NCBI GenBank assembly: GCA_007134665.1
Contig: SLKH01000131.1
Location: 1-11,022 of the forward strand
Length of the DNA: 11,022 nt
Origin: Balneolaceae bacterium
Lineage (GTDB): Bacteria; Bacteroidota; Rhodothermia; Balneolales; Balneolaceae
Direction: 5' to 3'
A model generated the notes under the pieces. The model had not been told where the DNA came from. It made no database searches and worked only from the letters and a program-made list of their open reading frames with translations. The first letter of the stretch is position 1. Every line of letters starts with the position of its first letter. This document shows positions 1 to 6,667 of the stretch, piece by piece. The translations under genes and the position numbers were made by a program.

Positions 1-194
1 GTGAACCTGGCGTGATTATGGAATTTGAAGATCATGCAAACCTCAGTACTGTTGAAGATATCGTACGTCAGATGGTTATCGATGCATTTGAATACAGAAA
101 CAGAAAATTGAAAGAGATTAAATCCATCGGAATTGAGCATAAAGTTGAAGTTTGCGGAGCAACATTTGCGGCTGCAGTTCTATGGTATGTGTAA
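1..194 (+). CDS. pdaD: Pyruvoyl-dependent arginine decarboxylase, C-terminal part (5' truncated by window edge)
   Basis: The reading frame is open from base 3 (GAA) and ends with TAA at 192-194; the GTG at 12 is an internal Val codon, not a start. About 63 residues are visible. They align along their whole length with the C-terminal third of the Methanocaldococcus jannaschii enzyme as I remember it: the family segment IMEYEG appears here as IMEFED, and the end EHTVEKLGCAFAAAALWY appears as EHKVEVCGATFAAAVLWY. The Glu in IME(F/Y), here at bases 21-23, corresponds to the catalytic Glu109 of the archaeal enzyme. The self-cleaving Ser that makes the pyruvoyl group lies upstream of the window. The enzyme decarboxylates arginine to agmatine in the cytoplasm, the first step to putrescine and spermidine. 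The spermidine synthase gene follows 76 bases downstream on the same strand, so the two are probably one polyamine unit. Confidence 0.9.
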   Translation, partial: EPGVIMEFEDHANLSTVEDIVRQMVIDAFEYRNRKLKEIKSIGIEHKVEVCGATFAAAVLWYV

Positions 195-270
195 TGAAAG
201 CCAGGAGTACTTCTTCAATCTCTGGAAGTGACCTTAATATAATTAATTTAATATATGAATGTAAGATACT

Positions 271-1119
271 ATGCCGCTTCAATTTAATGAGTATTATAAT
301 GAGCTGACCGGGTTGACAGTAGGGATAAAAAAGCTTCTGTTTTCAGAACAATCTCAATATCAGTTGGTAGAAGTCTATGAAACTGATACCTGGGGGAACC
401 TGCTGACAATTGATGGCCTGGTGATGTTATCCGAAAGAGATGAATTTGTATACCATGAAATGCTTACCCATGTTGGGCTGTTTACACATCCACATCCTGA
501 AAAGGTACTGATTATCGGGGGTGGAGACGGTGGTTCGGCGAGAGAGGTACTCAGGCACAGGTCTGTAGAAGTGGTAGATATGGTTGAAATTGATAAAACC
601 GTCGTGGATGCTTCAAAAAGATTTCTGCCCGATGTTGGTGATTTCTCCAATCCAAAACTCAATGTGATCTATGAGGATGGGATTAAATTCGTTAACCGGG
701 TTGAAAATCAATATGATGTGATTATCATAGATGGCTCCGATCCGGTTGGCCCGGCTGCCGGGCTCTTTGAAAAAGAATTTCACGAATTATGTTATGGGGC
801 CCTGAAGGAGAACGGAGTACTCACTGCCCAGACGGAAAGCCCGTGGGTTAAATCCTATCATCCAGGTATCAAGAAGGTTTACAAAGTATTAAATGAATTG
901 TACAATGAGTCATATATGTATATGTGCAGCATACCGTTATATCCAACGGGACTTTGGTCAATGATGTGTGCATCAAAAGGAGAGGGCCCACTAAGTGAAT
1001 CTGCATTAAACAGGGTAGAAAAGGGGATAACCGAACTCCGGGCTTTAAACTATTATAACTCAGATATTCACAAAAGTGCCTTCGCACTACCCGAATTTGT
1101 CAAAAACATACTGGCATGA
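271..1119 (+). CDS. speE: Spermidine synthase (polyamine aminopropyltransferase)
   Basis: This 282-residue cytoplasmic enzyme should transfer the aminopropyl group from decarboxylated S-adenosylmethionine to putrescine, giving spermidine and methylthioadenosine. Its length is normal for bacterial SpeE. In order: an N-terminal beta-sheet domain (1-60) with GNLLTIDGLVM; the YHE segment at 61-63; the Rossmann nucleotide motif GGGDGG at 83-88; the acidic EID at 106-108; the active-site DGSDPVGPA at 154-162, whose Asp154 matches the catalytic Asp; and QTESPW at 187-192. The start ATG has no clear Shine-Dalgarno, as is usual in Bacteroidota, but the N-terminus lines up with family members. It follows a pyruvoyl-type arginine decarboxylase. 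Neither AdoMet decarboxylase nor agmatinase is in view, so the acceptor could be putrescine or, as in Thermus, agmatine. The residues visible do not settle which. Confidence 0.93.
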   Translation: MPLQFNEYYNELTGLTVGIKKLLFSEQSQYQLVEVYETDTWGNLLTIDGLVMLSERDEFVYHEMLTHVGLFTHPHPEKVLIIGGGDGGSAREVLRHRSVEVVDMVEIDKTVVDASKRFLPDVGDFSNPKLNVIYEDGIKFVNRVENQYDVIIIDGSDPVGPAAGLFEKEFHELCYGALKENGVLTAQTESPWVKSYHPGIKKVYKVLNELYNESYMYMCSIPLYPTGLWSMMCASKGEGPLSESALNRVEKGITELRALNYYNSDIHKSAFALPEFVKNILA

Positions 1120-1130
1120 AGTAAATAATT

Positions 1131-1163
1131 CTCAGTTACAAAATTTTCATGAATGAAACTGAG
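1131..1163 (+). terminator. Inverted repeat after speE, possible terminator
   Basis: CTCAGTT (1131-1137) and AACTGAG (1157-1163) are perfect complements. Inside an A/A mismatch the stem continues with CA/TG. It lies 12 bases after the speE stop and before the next gene's leader. No strong T-run follows, so it is only a weak candidate for an intrinsic terminator. Confidence 0.35.
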
Positions 1164-1232
1164 TAGATTTAAGGTTTGTTAGTCACTTTATTATCGTAAA
1201 CTAAAATTTTAACCATTCAACTGCTACATGAA

Positions 1233-2204
1233 ATGAGATTAATGATATTTATCTTAACTGGGTTCACTTTCATATTGTTACATTCCGATATTTTGTCTGC
1301 GCAGCAGACACCATCACCGGCATTATTGGTTGGAGAGAAGGATGGAGCGCTGCTGGCCATTGTAGACCCCGTATCTCTTGAAATTGTTGCACGTGTGCCG
1401 GCTAATCCAAATCCCCATGAAGTGGCAAGTGACGGAAAGTATGCCTATGTAACAAATTCAGGCCTGCAAAGGATTACTGTCATCGATTTGGAAGCACAGG
1501 CTCAGGTTGAAGGTATTGACCTGAAACCGTTAAGTGCTGTTCATGGCATCTGGATGGCGGGAGGCAATATCTATTTTGCCAATGAGACTTCAAGAACCAT
1601 CAGCCGTTATAACCCTGGATCCGGAGAAATCGACTGGGTTTTGGGTACCGGGCAGAAACGCTCACACATGTTAATGGTCACTGAAGATGAATCTTCCATA
1701 ATTGCAACAAATATGGTGCCCGGCTCGGTGAGTTTCATCGAGTTCGATGATGAATCAAGGGACTGGGAGATAACGGTCGTTGAGACGGGGCCGCGGGCAG
1801 AAGGTTTGGATCTGTCTCCCAATGGGAGAGAGTTATGGGTTACGAATGTCATTGAATCTACAATTTCAATCATTGATGTTGGATCAAAACAAATTATTGA
1901 TACGATTGATCTTCCAACAAATTTTTCTAACCGGCTCAAGTTTACACCGGACGGTCAATATGTTTTTGTGGCAGAACTCCGGGGTACTGAAATAGCAGTT
2001 TATAATGCTGAAACAAGAGAATTGGTTAAGCGAATCGATGTTGGTGGTGGTTCTGAAGGTATGCAGATGTCTCCGGATGGAAATCGCGCATTCATTGCTG
2101 TTAGCACAATTAACACAGTTGCTGTTATAGATTTACAAACTCTGCAGGTAACAGATACAATTGGGGAATTTAACAATCCGGATGGAATGGCCTGGGTTGA
2201 ATAG
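1233..2204 (+). CDS. Secreted YVTN-type beta-propeller protein
   Basis: A 323-residue protein that begins with a Sec signal peptide: Lys/Arg-poor start MRLM, hydrophobic core at about 4-20, and an A-x-A-like end (LSAQ) giving likely cleavage after Ala23. The rest is a run of beta-propeller blades of the YVTN/NHL-like type. Repeats are clear at 70-92 (YAYVTN...ITVIDL), 201-226 (LWVTN...ISIIDV...DTIDL), 244-269 (VFVAEL...IAVYNAETRELVKRIDV) and 286-311 (AFIAV...VAVIDLQTLQVTDTI). Weaker ones lie near 31-53, 112-138 and 155-183, about seven blades in all. Each blade carries the SPDG/TPDG turn typical of such proteins (195-198, 238-241, 280-283). Such propellers act outside the cytoplasm as binding or scaffold modules, and some are surface-layer or quinoprotein-like. 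No catalytic cofactor site is evident, and the ligand is unknown. It stands alone, 113 bases after speE. Confidence 0.8.
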   Translation: MRLMIFILTGFTFILLHSDILSAQQTPSPALLVGEKDGALLAIVDPVSLEIVARVPANPNPHEVASDGKYAYVTNSGLQRITVIDLEAQAQVEGIDLKPLSAVHGIWMAGGNIYFANETSRTISRYNPGSGEIDWVLGTGQKRSHMLMVTEDESSIIATNMVPGSVSFIEFDDESRDWEITVVETGPRAEGLDLSPNGRELWVTNVIESTISIIDVGSKQIIDTIDLPTNFSNRLKFTPDGQYVFVAELRGTEIAVYNAETRELVKRIDVGGGSEGMQMSPDGNRAFIAVSTINTVAVIDLQTLQVTDTIGEFNNPDGMAWVE

Positions 2205-2283
2205 GTTCTGATCTGGCTCTGTTCTGAGTGCAAATTTTTAATAATTAAGAATTGTCGGATATCGGTCTGATACAGCATTAATT

Positions 2284-2385
2284 ATTTAAACCCAAATTTG
2301 TCATTGGAACAATGATCCCGACCTGACCGTCGGCACAGAACGCTTTCGCGTGCAAAAAAGGCCTAACGACTTTTTTGGGTTAAAT
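2284..2385 (-). other. 102-bp branched inverted-repeat element (possible 3'-UTR RNA structure)
   Basis: The ends 2284-2296 and 2374-2385 pair over 12 base pairs with one bulged A. Inside lie three further small stems: TCATTG/CAATGA (2301-2306 with 2310-2315), CCGAC/GTCGG (2318-2322 with 2329-2333) and ACGC/GCGT (2340-2343 with 2348-2351). Read on the - strand, the last stem is capped by GAAA, a GNRA tetraloop, which favours the - strand as the transcribed one. The element lies between two convergent genes and includes the last codons of the - strand membrane-protein gene. It may be a bidirectional terminator, an RNA-stability element or a small mobile repeat. Its right arm carries the left copy of the 31-bp direct repeat. 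Confidence 0.45.
2354..2384 (+). repeat. Direct repeat, left copy (31 bp)
   Basis: The core AAAAAAGGCCTAACGAC, followed by six T and GGGTTAAA, recurs at 4208-4237 in the same orientation with one substitution (C to T) and one fewer T. This copy overlaps the stop codon and last codons of the - strand membrane-protein gene. On the - strand it reads A-tract, short stem around a GTTA loop, then T-tract, as in a short bidirectional terminator. Confidence 0.75.
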
Positions 2386-2869
2386 ACCGATTGATAAATT
2401 CAGATACCTGTTCCGCATTAGTAGAATCAAGTGGTATAACTCTGCCGTGAACCTCTGTTAAATATAACCAGCCGGAACTTTCTTTTTGTTTAAATCGTAT
2501 AGCACGGTCACCGGTTACGAAGTCGTTATAAAGTGATCGGTTTGGCATTTCATGAATCTCAATAGTGTCAAATCTGTTCAAATCAAAGGCATCATGTGCA
2601 ATCTGTTTATTGCGTACAAAATAGTTGATTACAAGCCCTCCATTTTCATCGATCTCCAAATTAATTTTTATTTGCCCGTCTTTCACTTTGAAGAAGCTTA
2701 AAAGGGAGAGAGCAAAGAAACAAAAAGCGGCCAGCCGTAAATATCCCTCGATTAGAACATCTGCAGCAACCAAATAAGCACCAAAGAGCAGTACAGCAAG
2801 AATTGCACTGATAACTGCAATTTTAGGCCAGTGCTTTGAGTATTTTTCTTTTACTGTTAACGTATTCAT
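2363..2869 (-). CDS. Small membrane protein with N-terminal helical hairpin and soluble C-terminal domain
   Basis: A 168-residue protein I do not recognise by name. Two hydrophobic helices at about 17-36 and 42-60 form a hairpin near the N-terminus, with basic residues before the first (KEKYSKHWPK). The remaining 105 residues are soluble, mainly beta strands (QIKINLEIDENGGLVINYFV, FDTIEIHEMPNRSL, AIRFKQKESSGWLYLTEVHGR), ending in a helix (NAEQVSEFINRYL). That layout recalls bacterial PH-like membrane proteins of the YcxB kind, but this is only a shape-based guess. Its ATG overlaps the TGA of the PLP enzyme gene upstream by 4 bases (ATGA), so the two are translationally coupled and probably act together. 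The last codons (QKSR, stop TAG) lie inside the 31-bp direct repeat, so the C-terminus may have been set by that repeat. Confidence 0.7.
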   Translation of the reverse strand: MNTLTVKEKYSKHWPKIAVISAILAVLLFGAYLVAADVLIEGYLRLAAFCFFALSLLSFFKVKDGQIKINLEIDENGGLVINYFVRNKQIAHDAFDLNRFDTIEIHEMPNRSLYNDFVTGDRAIRFKQKESSGWLYLTEVHGRVIPLDSTNAEQVSEFINRYLTQKSR

Positions 2870-3948
2870 GATAATATTCTTTTTTCAATTCGTGTGCCAC
2901 TCAACGACTGATAATGATCAAAAAGATTAGCTGAAAGACAGGAATGAGCCGGAATAATAAAAACAGGATCTCCGGGTGTTAAATTCATTATCCATTCCTT
3001 GTCACCTCTTAAAATACCGTGTTCCTGTGATAGTCGAACCAGGCGCCGTCCTTTATGTACCGGCCCAAATCCATTTTCATTTAAGTCAATTACGATTCCA
3101 AATACCTCTTCGTTATTCTGCAAAATTCGATCTTTTGAGAAATGCACCGCACCTCCGTGAATAATGACTTCATTTGCTTCTTGTTTTATTTGTGCAACGG
3201 TACAAGCCACTGCATAAGCAACCTCATTCTCTGAACAGCTTCCAATTTCTAACTGCATCAGGTCATAAAAAATGTTATTTCCGGGGCTTAATTCATCGAT
3301 ACCCGGAAAAGATGAAAGCAAGGATGCTGAAGGGGTATCACCGAGGCAGGATCGGCCACCGGGATAGTCTGATTTTAGTTTATTCAATATTTGAATCGCA
3401 GGCTGTATAGCAGTTTCAACTTGATTTTTACCACTGCATTGGTAAGTTCTTCCATCATGAATGTAGAATCCATAAAATTCCAATGAAGCTGACCTATCAA
3501 TGATTGTATGGATGGAGTCAATCTGATCGTTTTGGTCATAACGTAACCCGGACCTCCCAAAATCGGGATCTATTTCAATGATAACCTTTAAGTTATGTGA
3601 ACTGTTCTTTTCAAAGTATTGTGCTGTATGCAGATCATTAATAAATACAGTCAGGTTAATTTTAGCAGATAATTCATCAATAAGTTCGAACTGAGCAGGA
3701 GTGGCCGGAAATGCGATGGTAATATCATTCCATCCGTTATTACTAAAATAAGAAGCCATTCCAACAGAGGATACTGTGATCTTTGAAATACCAAAATCAC
3801 GGTACCAGTTTCCGATTTCTGCTGACTGATGAGTTTTAAAGTGAGGCCGGTATGAGATATCCAGCCGATCGAGTTTATCTGCCATGGATTGAATGTTTCC
3901 CTGGCATCGCTGTTTATCTATGAGTGCAAGTGGTCTGAATATTTTCAT
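2866..3948 (-). CDS. D-threonine aldolase / D-serine dehydratase-like PLP enzyme (alanine racemase fold)
   Basis: A 360-residue fold-type III PLP enzyme. The N-terminal TIM barrel begins at RPLALID (5-11), and RPHFKTHQ (34-41) carries the lysine (K38) that forms the Schiff base with PLP in this family. IEIDPDFGRSG (124-134) and FYIHDGRTY (161-169) are conserved barrel segments, GDTPS at 203-207 is the likely PLP phosphate-binding turn, and the C-terminal beta domain holds PAHSC (333-337), whose His335 and Cys337 match the metal-binding His-x-Cys of chicken D-serine dehydratase and D-threonine aldolase. Family members split D-threonine to glycine and acetaldehyde, or dehydrate D-serine or 3-hydroxyaspartate. 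The exact substrate cannot be read from the sequence. The start ATG fits the family N-terminus. The gene is first in a two-gene - strand unit, overlapping the next by 4 bases. Confidence 0.85.
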   Translation of the reverse strand: MKIFRPLALIDKQRCQGNIQSMADKLDRLDISYRPHFKTHQSAEIGNWYRDFGISKITVSSVGMASYFSNNGWNDITIAFPATPAQFELIDELSAKINLTVFINDLHTAQYFEKNSSHNLKVIIEIDPDFGRSGLRYDQNDQIDSIHTIIDRSASLEFYGFYIHDGRTYQCSGKNQVETAIQPAIQILNKLKSDYPGGRSCLGDTPSASLLSSFPGIDELSPGNNIFYDLMQLEIGSCSENEVAYAVACTVAQIKQEANEVIIHGGAVHFSKDRILQNNEEVFGIVIDLNENGFGPVHKGRRLVRLSQEHGILRGDKEWIMNLTPGDPVFIIPAHSCLSANLFDHYQSLSGTRIEKRILS

Positions 3949-4053
3949 GTAGAAGGTAATTGAATGAATGACTGTAACAGGCTGTTCTGCAATACAATTA
4001 TTTATTTTTAGATAAAAAATACAAGATTACGGGTCCAGAATGAAACCATAAAA

Positions 4054-4158
4054 AATTTGATAAATACTTCGTTTAAAAATTACCATATCTGAATTAGTGA
4101 TATCCCATAGATTTTTTGCATAACTGTGTATCGGAGTTAGGGAAAAATTTATCAAATT
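4054..4158. repeat. Perfect 12-bp inverted repeat, 105 bp end to end
   Basis: AATTTGATAAAT at 4054-4065 is exactly complementary to ATTTATCAAATT at 4147-4158, with 81 bases between. Both arms are AT-rich, so chance is possible. It may be an operator, a long hairpin or a remnant of a small inverted-repeat element. Confidence 0.45.
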
Positions 4159-4207
4159 AGTCGATGCAATCCATTCAAAAAGCCCATATTATAGGAGGAT
4201 GTGATTT

Positions 4208-4237
4208 AAAAAAGGTCTAACGACTTTTTGGGTTAAA
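4208..4237 (+). repeat. Direct repeat, right copy (30 bp)
   Basis: AAAAAAGGTCTAACGAC, then five T and GGGTTAAA, matches the copy at 2354-2384 in the same orientation. The C-to-T change turns a G-T wobble into a proper A-T pair in the small GTTA-loop hairpin on the - strand, so the fold is kept. Unlike the left copy it does not follow a gene end: it lies between divergent genes, where a terminator is not expected. Confidence 0.75.
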
Positions 4238-4258
4238 CTGAATCCGGAGAAAGAATTG

Positions 4259-4291
4259 TTTGTTTAGAGTTAAGATAAACCCTTAGCTTTA
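4259..4291 (+). promoter_or_regulatory. Candidate Bacteroidota-type promoter of the rim operon
   Basis: TTTG at 4259-4262 is followed after 21 bases by TAGCTTTA (4284-4291), which fits the TAnnTTTG form of the Bacteroidota sigma factor except for the last base. An overlapping TATAAT occurs at 4290-4295. The site is about 60 bases before the first start codon of the operon. Confidence 0.4.
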
Positions 4292-4349
4292 TAATTCGTA
4301 AGTGGAATTTATGGCTGTTTGAAATATGGAGCTAAAAGTCTAATCAGAA

Positions 4350-4775
4350 ATGACGGAAAAGAAGATTATTGGCAGAGTGGAGAAAATCGATTTTCCCGGT
4401 TGGAATATATCCGGAATCGATGCAAAAATTGATACTGGAGCTTATACAGCAAGCCTGCATTGTCATGATATTAAAATAGATGCTGATAAATCGGAAGTTT
4501 CGTTTTTTGTATTGGATCCAACACATCCGGAATTTGAAAATCAGAAAGTAACTTGTCCGGTTCACGATTTTCGTTCCATAAAAAGTTCAAATGGCAGCAT
4601 AGAAGATCGTATTATCATAAAAACAGATATTTGTATACATGATATGACATATCCGGTGGAGCTTTCATTGACTGATCGATCAGAAATGCGTTTTCCTGTA
4701 TTGCTTGGAAGAAGGTTTATAAAGAATAAATTCATCGTAGATGTTTCCAGAAAGTATATAGGGAATTACAATTAA
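4350..4775 (+). CDS. rimB: RimB-type retropepsin-like protease (ATP-dependent zinc protease family, PF05618)
   Basis: A 141-residue protein of the small family long annotated as ATP-dependent zinc proteases but with a retropepsin-like aspartic fold. The key motif KIDTGAYTASLH (26-37) holds the DTGA catalytic aspartate loop (D28), and the C-terminal LLGRRF (118-123) is the conserved companion segment. Normal length for the family. It opens a tightly packed operon in which rimK starts 4 bases after its stop. In Pseudomonas, RimB acts with RimK and is reported to remove or limit the glutamates that RimK adds to ribosomal protein S6. A similar role here is inferred from the shared operon. No signal peptide is present, so it should be cytoplasmic. 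The start ATG lacks a Shine-Dalgarno; no other in-frame start fits. Confidence 0.85.
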   Translation: MTEKKIIGRVEKIDFPGWNISGIDAKIDTGAYTASLHCHDIKIDADKSEVSFFVLDPTHPEFENQKVTCPVHDFRSIKSSNGSIEDRIIIKTDICIHDMTYPVELSLTDRSEMRFPVLLGRRFIKNKFIVDVSRKYIGNYN

Positions 4776-4779
4776 GACT

Positions 4780-5718
4780 ATGCAAAGCAATAATTTAAAG
4801 ATTGTTATCCTATCCAGGAATAAAAAACTATATTCCACAAAGAGATTGGTAGAATCCATTGAGAATCTGGGCCATGATGCGTTGGTTCTGGATCATCTTA
4901 AATGTGATATAGTTATAGAAAAGGATAAACCTTCAATCTATTATTATGGGGAAAAAATATTAAGTGTTGATGCTGTAATACCGAGAATAGGTGCATCTGT
5001 TACATTTTATGGAGCAGCTGTTGTCCGTCAGTTCGAGATGATGAAAGTAGTTACAGCAGTTGAATCACAAGCTCTTGTTCGCTCACGTGATAAACTCAGA
5101 AGTTTACAGATATTAGCAAGGGCAGGTATTGGTTTGCCAAAGACCGTGTTTACGAATTATTCAAAAGAAGTCAGGAAAATTATTGAAAGTGTAGGCGGTG
5201 CACCACTTATCGTTAAGTTACTTGAAGGTACTCAGGGTTATGGTGTTGTACTGGCACCGACCAAAAAGGCAGCAGAATCGATGATTGAAGCGTTTCACAG
5301 CATGAAAACCCGCGTGATTGTTCAGGAATTTATAGAAGAAGCAAAAGGTGCTGACATCAGAGCATTTATTGTTAACGGTAAGGTTGTGGGTGCAATGAAA
5401 CGACAGGGTAAAGAAGGTGAGTTCAGGTCGAATTTACATCAGGGTGGAATTGGTACACTTATTAAACTTTCAAAACAGGAGCGTCAGGCGGCACTAACTG
5501 CTGCAAAGGTAATGGGTTTATCCATCGCGGGTGTTGACTTATTGCAATCGGAAAGAGGTCCGCTGGTACTTGAAGTCAACTCATCACCAGGTCTTGAAGG
5601 TATAGAAAAAGCAACGGGTAAAGATGTTGCCCGCAGCATCATAGAATTTGTGATTCAAAAAGTGGCAACAGAGAAACGGAGAAAAAATGCCAGACGTAAT
5701 GTGAGAAGCAATGCCTGA
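4780..5718 (+). CDS. rimK: Ribosomal protein S6--L-glutamate ligase RimK
   Basis: A 312-residue ATP-grasp ligase very like E. coli RimK (300 residues) from end to end. It adds glutamates to the C-terminus of ribosomal protein S6 using ATP. Segments in order: N-terminal ILSRNKKLYSTKRL (10-23); VDAVIPRIGASVTFYG (63-78), nearly the same as in E. coli; RDKLRS (103-108); the ATP-binding GGAPLIVKLLEGTQGYGVVL (139-158); QEFIEEAKGADIRAF (182-196); RSNLHQGG (216-223); and the magnesium-binding EVNSSPGLEGIE (265-276). The tail from 299 is strongly basic (KRRKNARRNVRSNA), longer and more basic than in E. coli. The gene lies between rimB and a zinc deacylase gene, overlapping the latter by 8 bases, which indicates co-translation. 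ATP-grasp ligases of this subgroup can also glutamylate other targets, so S6 is the likely but not proven substrate. Confidence 0.93.
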   Translation: MQSNNLKIVILSRNKKLYSTKRLVESIENLGHDALVLDHLKCDIVIEKDKPSIYYYGEKILSVDAVIPRIGASVTFYGAAVVRQFEMMKVVTAVESQALVRSRDKLRSLQILARAGIGLPKTVFTNYSKEVRKIIESVGGAPLIVKLLEGTQGYGVVLAPTKKAAESMIEAFHSMKTRVIVQEFIEEAKGADIRAFIVNGKVVGAMKRQGKEGEFRSNLHQGGIGTLIKLSKQERQAALTAAKVMGLSIAGVDLLQSERGPLVLEVNSSPGLEGIEKATGKDVARSIIEFVIQKVATEKRRKNARRNVRSNA

Positions 5719-6667
5719 ATATATTCGGATCAACAATAAAAAAATCAGTTTGGGTGAAACTGCAGATGTAAATCTCAGTATTGCAAGGTTACCGACATAT
5801 ACATCGATTGATTTACCTGTGAAAGTTATCAGGGGAAAAATTGACGGGCCGGTTCTTCTTTTAACCGGCGGGTTGCACGGGGATGAAATCAATGGGATTG
5901 AAATCATCAGAAGATTAATGAAACAGAATCTTATAACCCCCGATAAAGGTAGTGTTATAGCGGTACCTCTCGTCAATGTGTATGGTTTTATTCAAAATGC
6001 AAGGGGAGTGCCGGATGGTAAGGATATTAACAGAAGTTTTCCTGGCTCAAAAAGCGGATCACTTGCAAAACTTGTGGCATATACTCTTATGAATCAGATA
6101 ATTCCGCAAATTGATGTTGGGCTTGATTTCCATACAGGAGGTGCAAGCCGGGCGAATTATCCGCAGATTCGCTGTACATTTGATGACCCTTATAACATCG
6201 CAATTGCAAAAGCATTTGCACCGCCAGTTGTTCTTCATTCTTCATTAATTGATAAGTCATTTCGGAAAGCAGCTTTCAGGAAAAAAAAGAAAATACTTGT
6301 TTATGAAACCGGTGAAGCACACAGGTTTGATGAAATGGGTATCCGGGAAGGGATCAACGGGACACTCAGAGTCATGCAATTCCTTGGGATGAAAGATACA
6401 AATACGTCATTTAATGACACAGATTTCTACAGGAAGTCACATTGGGTCCGGGCTCGTTATGCCGGACTGTTTCAGTCAAACATCAATCTTGGTGATTATG
6501 TTAAACGGAATCAATTACTTGGTAAGATTACAGACCCGTTTGGATTTGAATCTTTTAAAGTAGTTGCATCGCGAGATGGCCGAGTTATTGGTTTGAACAA
6601 TAGTCCGGTTGTACATAAAGGAGACGCCATCATGCATATTGCCACGGAAAAAGAAATTAGTTTATGA
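5711..6667 (+). CDS. Succinylglutamate desuccinylase / aspartoacylase-like zinc hydrolase
   Basis: A 318-residue zinc carboxypeptidase-fold (M14-like) hydrolase of the AstE/AspA group. The zinc ligands are visible: His56 and Glu59 in GGLHGDE (53-59), and His141 in LDFHTGG (138-144). DINRSFPG at 105-112 supplies the substrate-binding Asn-Arg, and the ETGE segment at 199-202 probably holds the catalytic Glu. The C-terminal 70 residues form a lipoyl-like beta domain (GDYVKRNQLLGKIT...GDAIMHI). Known relatives remove the acyl group from N-succinylglutamate or N-acetylaspartate. Proteins of this kind often sit next to rimK and the retropepsin-like gene, where they may remove glutamates or process a glutamyl metabolite; that role is inferred. 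Its start overlaps the end of rimK by 8 bases and its end overlaps the next gene by 4, so four genes form one unit. Confidence 0.85.
   Translation: MPEYIRINNKKISLGETADVNLSIARLPTYTSIDLPVKVIRGKIDGPVLLLTGGLHGDEINGIEIIRRLMKQNLITPDKGSVIAVPLVNVYGFIQNARGVPDGKDINRSFPGSKSGSLAKLVAYTLMNQIIPQIDVGLDFHTGGASRANYPQIRCTFDDPYNIAIAKAFAPPVVLHSSLIDKSFRKAAFRKKKKILVYETGEAHRFDEMGIREGINGTLRVMQFLGMKDTNTSFNDTDFYRKSHWVRARYAGLFQSNINLGDYVKRNQLLGKITDPFGFESFKVVASRDGRVIGLNNSPVVHKGDAIMHIATEKEISL

Larger units (their letters stand above)
3949..4349. other. 401-base divergent intergenic region without a recognisable gene
   Basis: This AT-rich stretch lies between the starts of the - strand PLP enzyme gene and the + strand rim operon. 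It holds a 12-bp perfect inverted repeat (arms 4054-4065 and 4147-4158), the right copy of the direct repeat (4208-4237) and a candidate promoter for the rim operon (4259-4291). I see no small ORF with convincing coding character and no tRNA-like fold. A near-palindrome (TATTTTT...AAAAATA, about 3998-4020) may belong to the promoter region of the PLP enzyme gene. Confidence 0.6.

Noticed and set aside
12..194. A 60-residue small gene starting with GTG at base 12.
   Set aside because: The frame is open upstream, and residues before the GTG (E-P-G) continue the arginine decarboxylase alignment. It is the end of a truncated gene.
375..662. Long reading frames on the opposite strand of speE, the propeller gene, nuoI and the PLP enzyme gene.
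   Set aside because: They lie wholly within strongly supported genes, show no family resemblance and have biased composition expected of shadow frames.
2361..2385. Integron attC-like core sites: GCCTAAC then GTTAAAT (and GTCTAAC then GTTAAAC at 4215-4238) fit RYYYAAC and GTTRRRY.
   Set aside because: The paired heptamers are only 10-11 bases apart, much shorter than any attC site, their mutual pairing is imperfect, and no integrase gene is present. The match may follow from AT-rich composition. The repeat is reported without this label.
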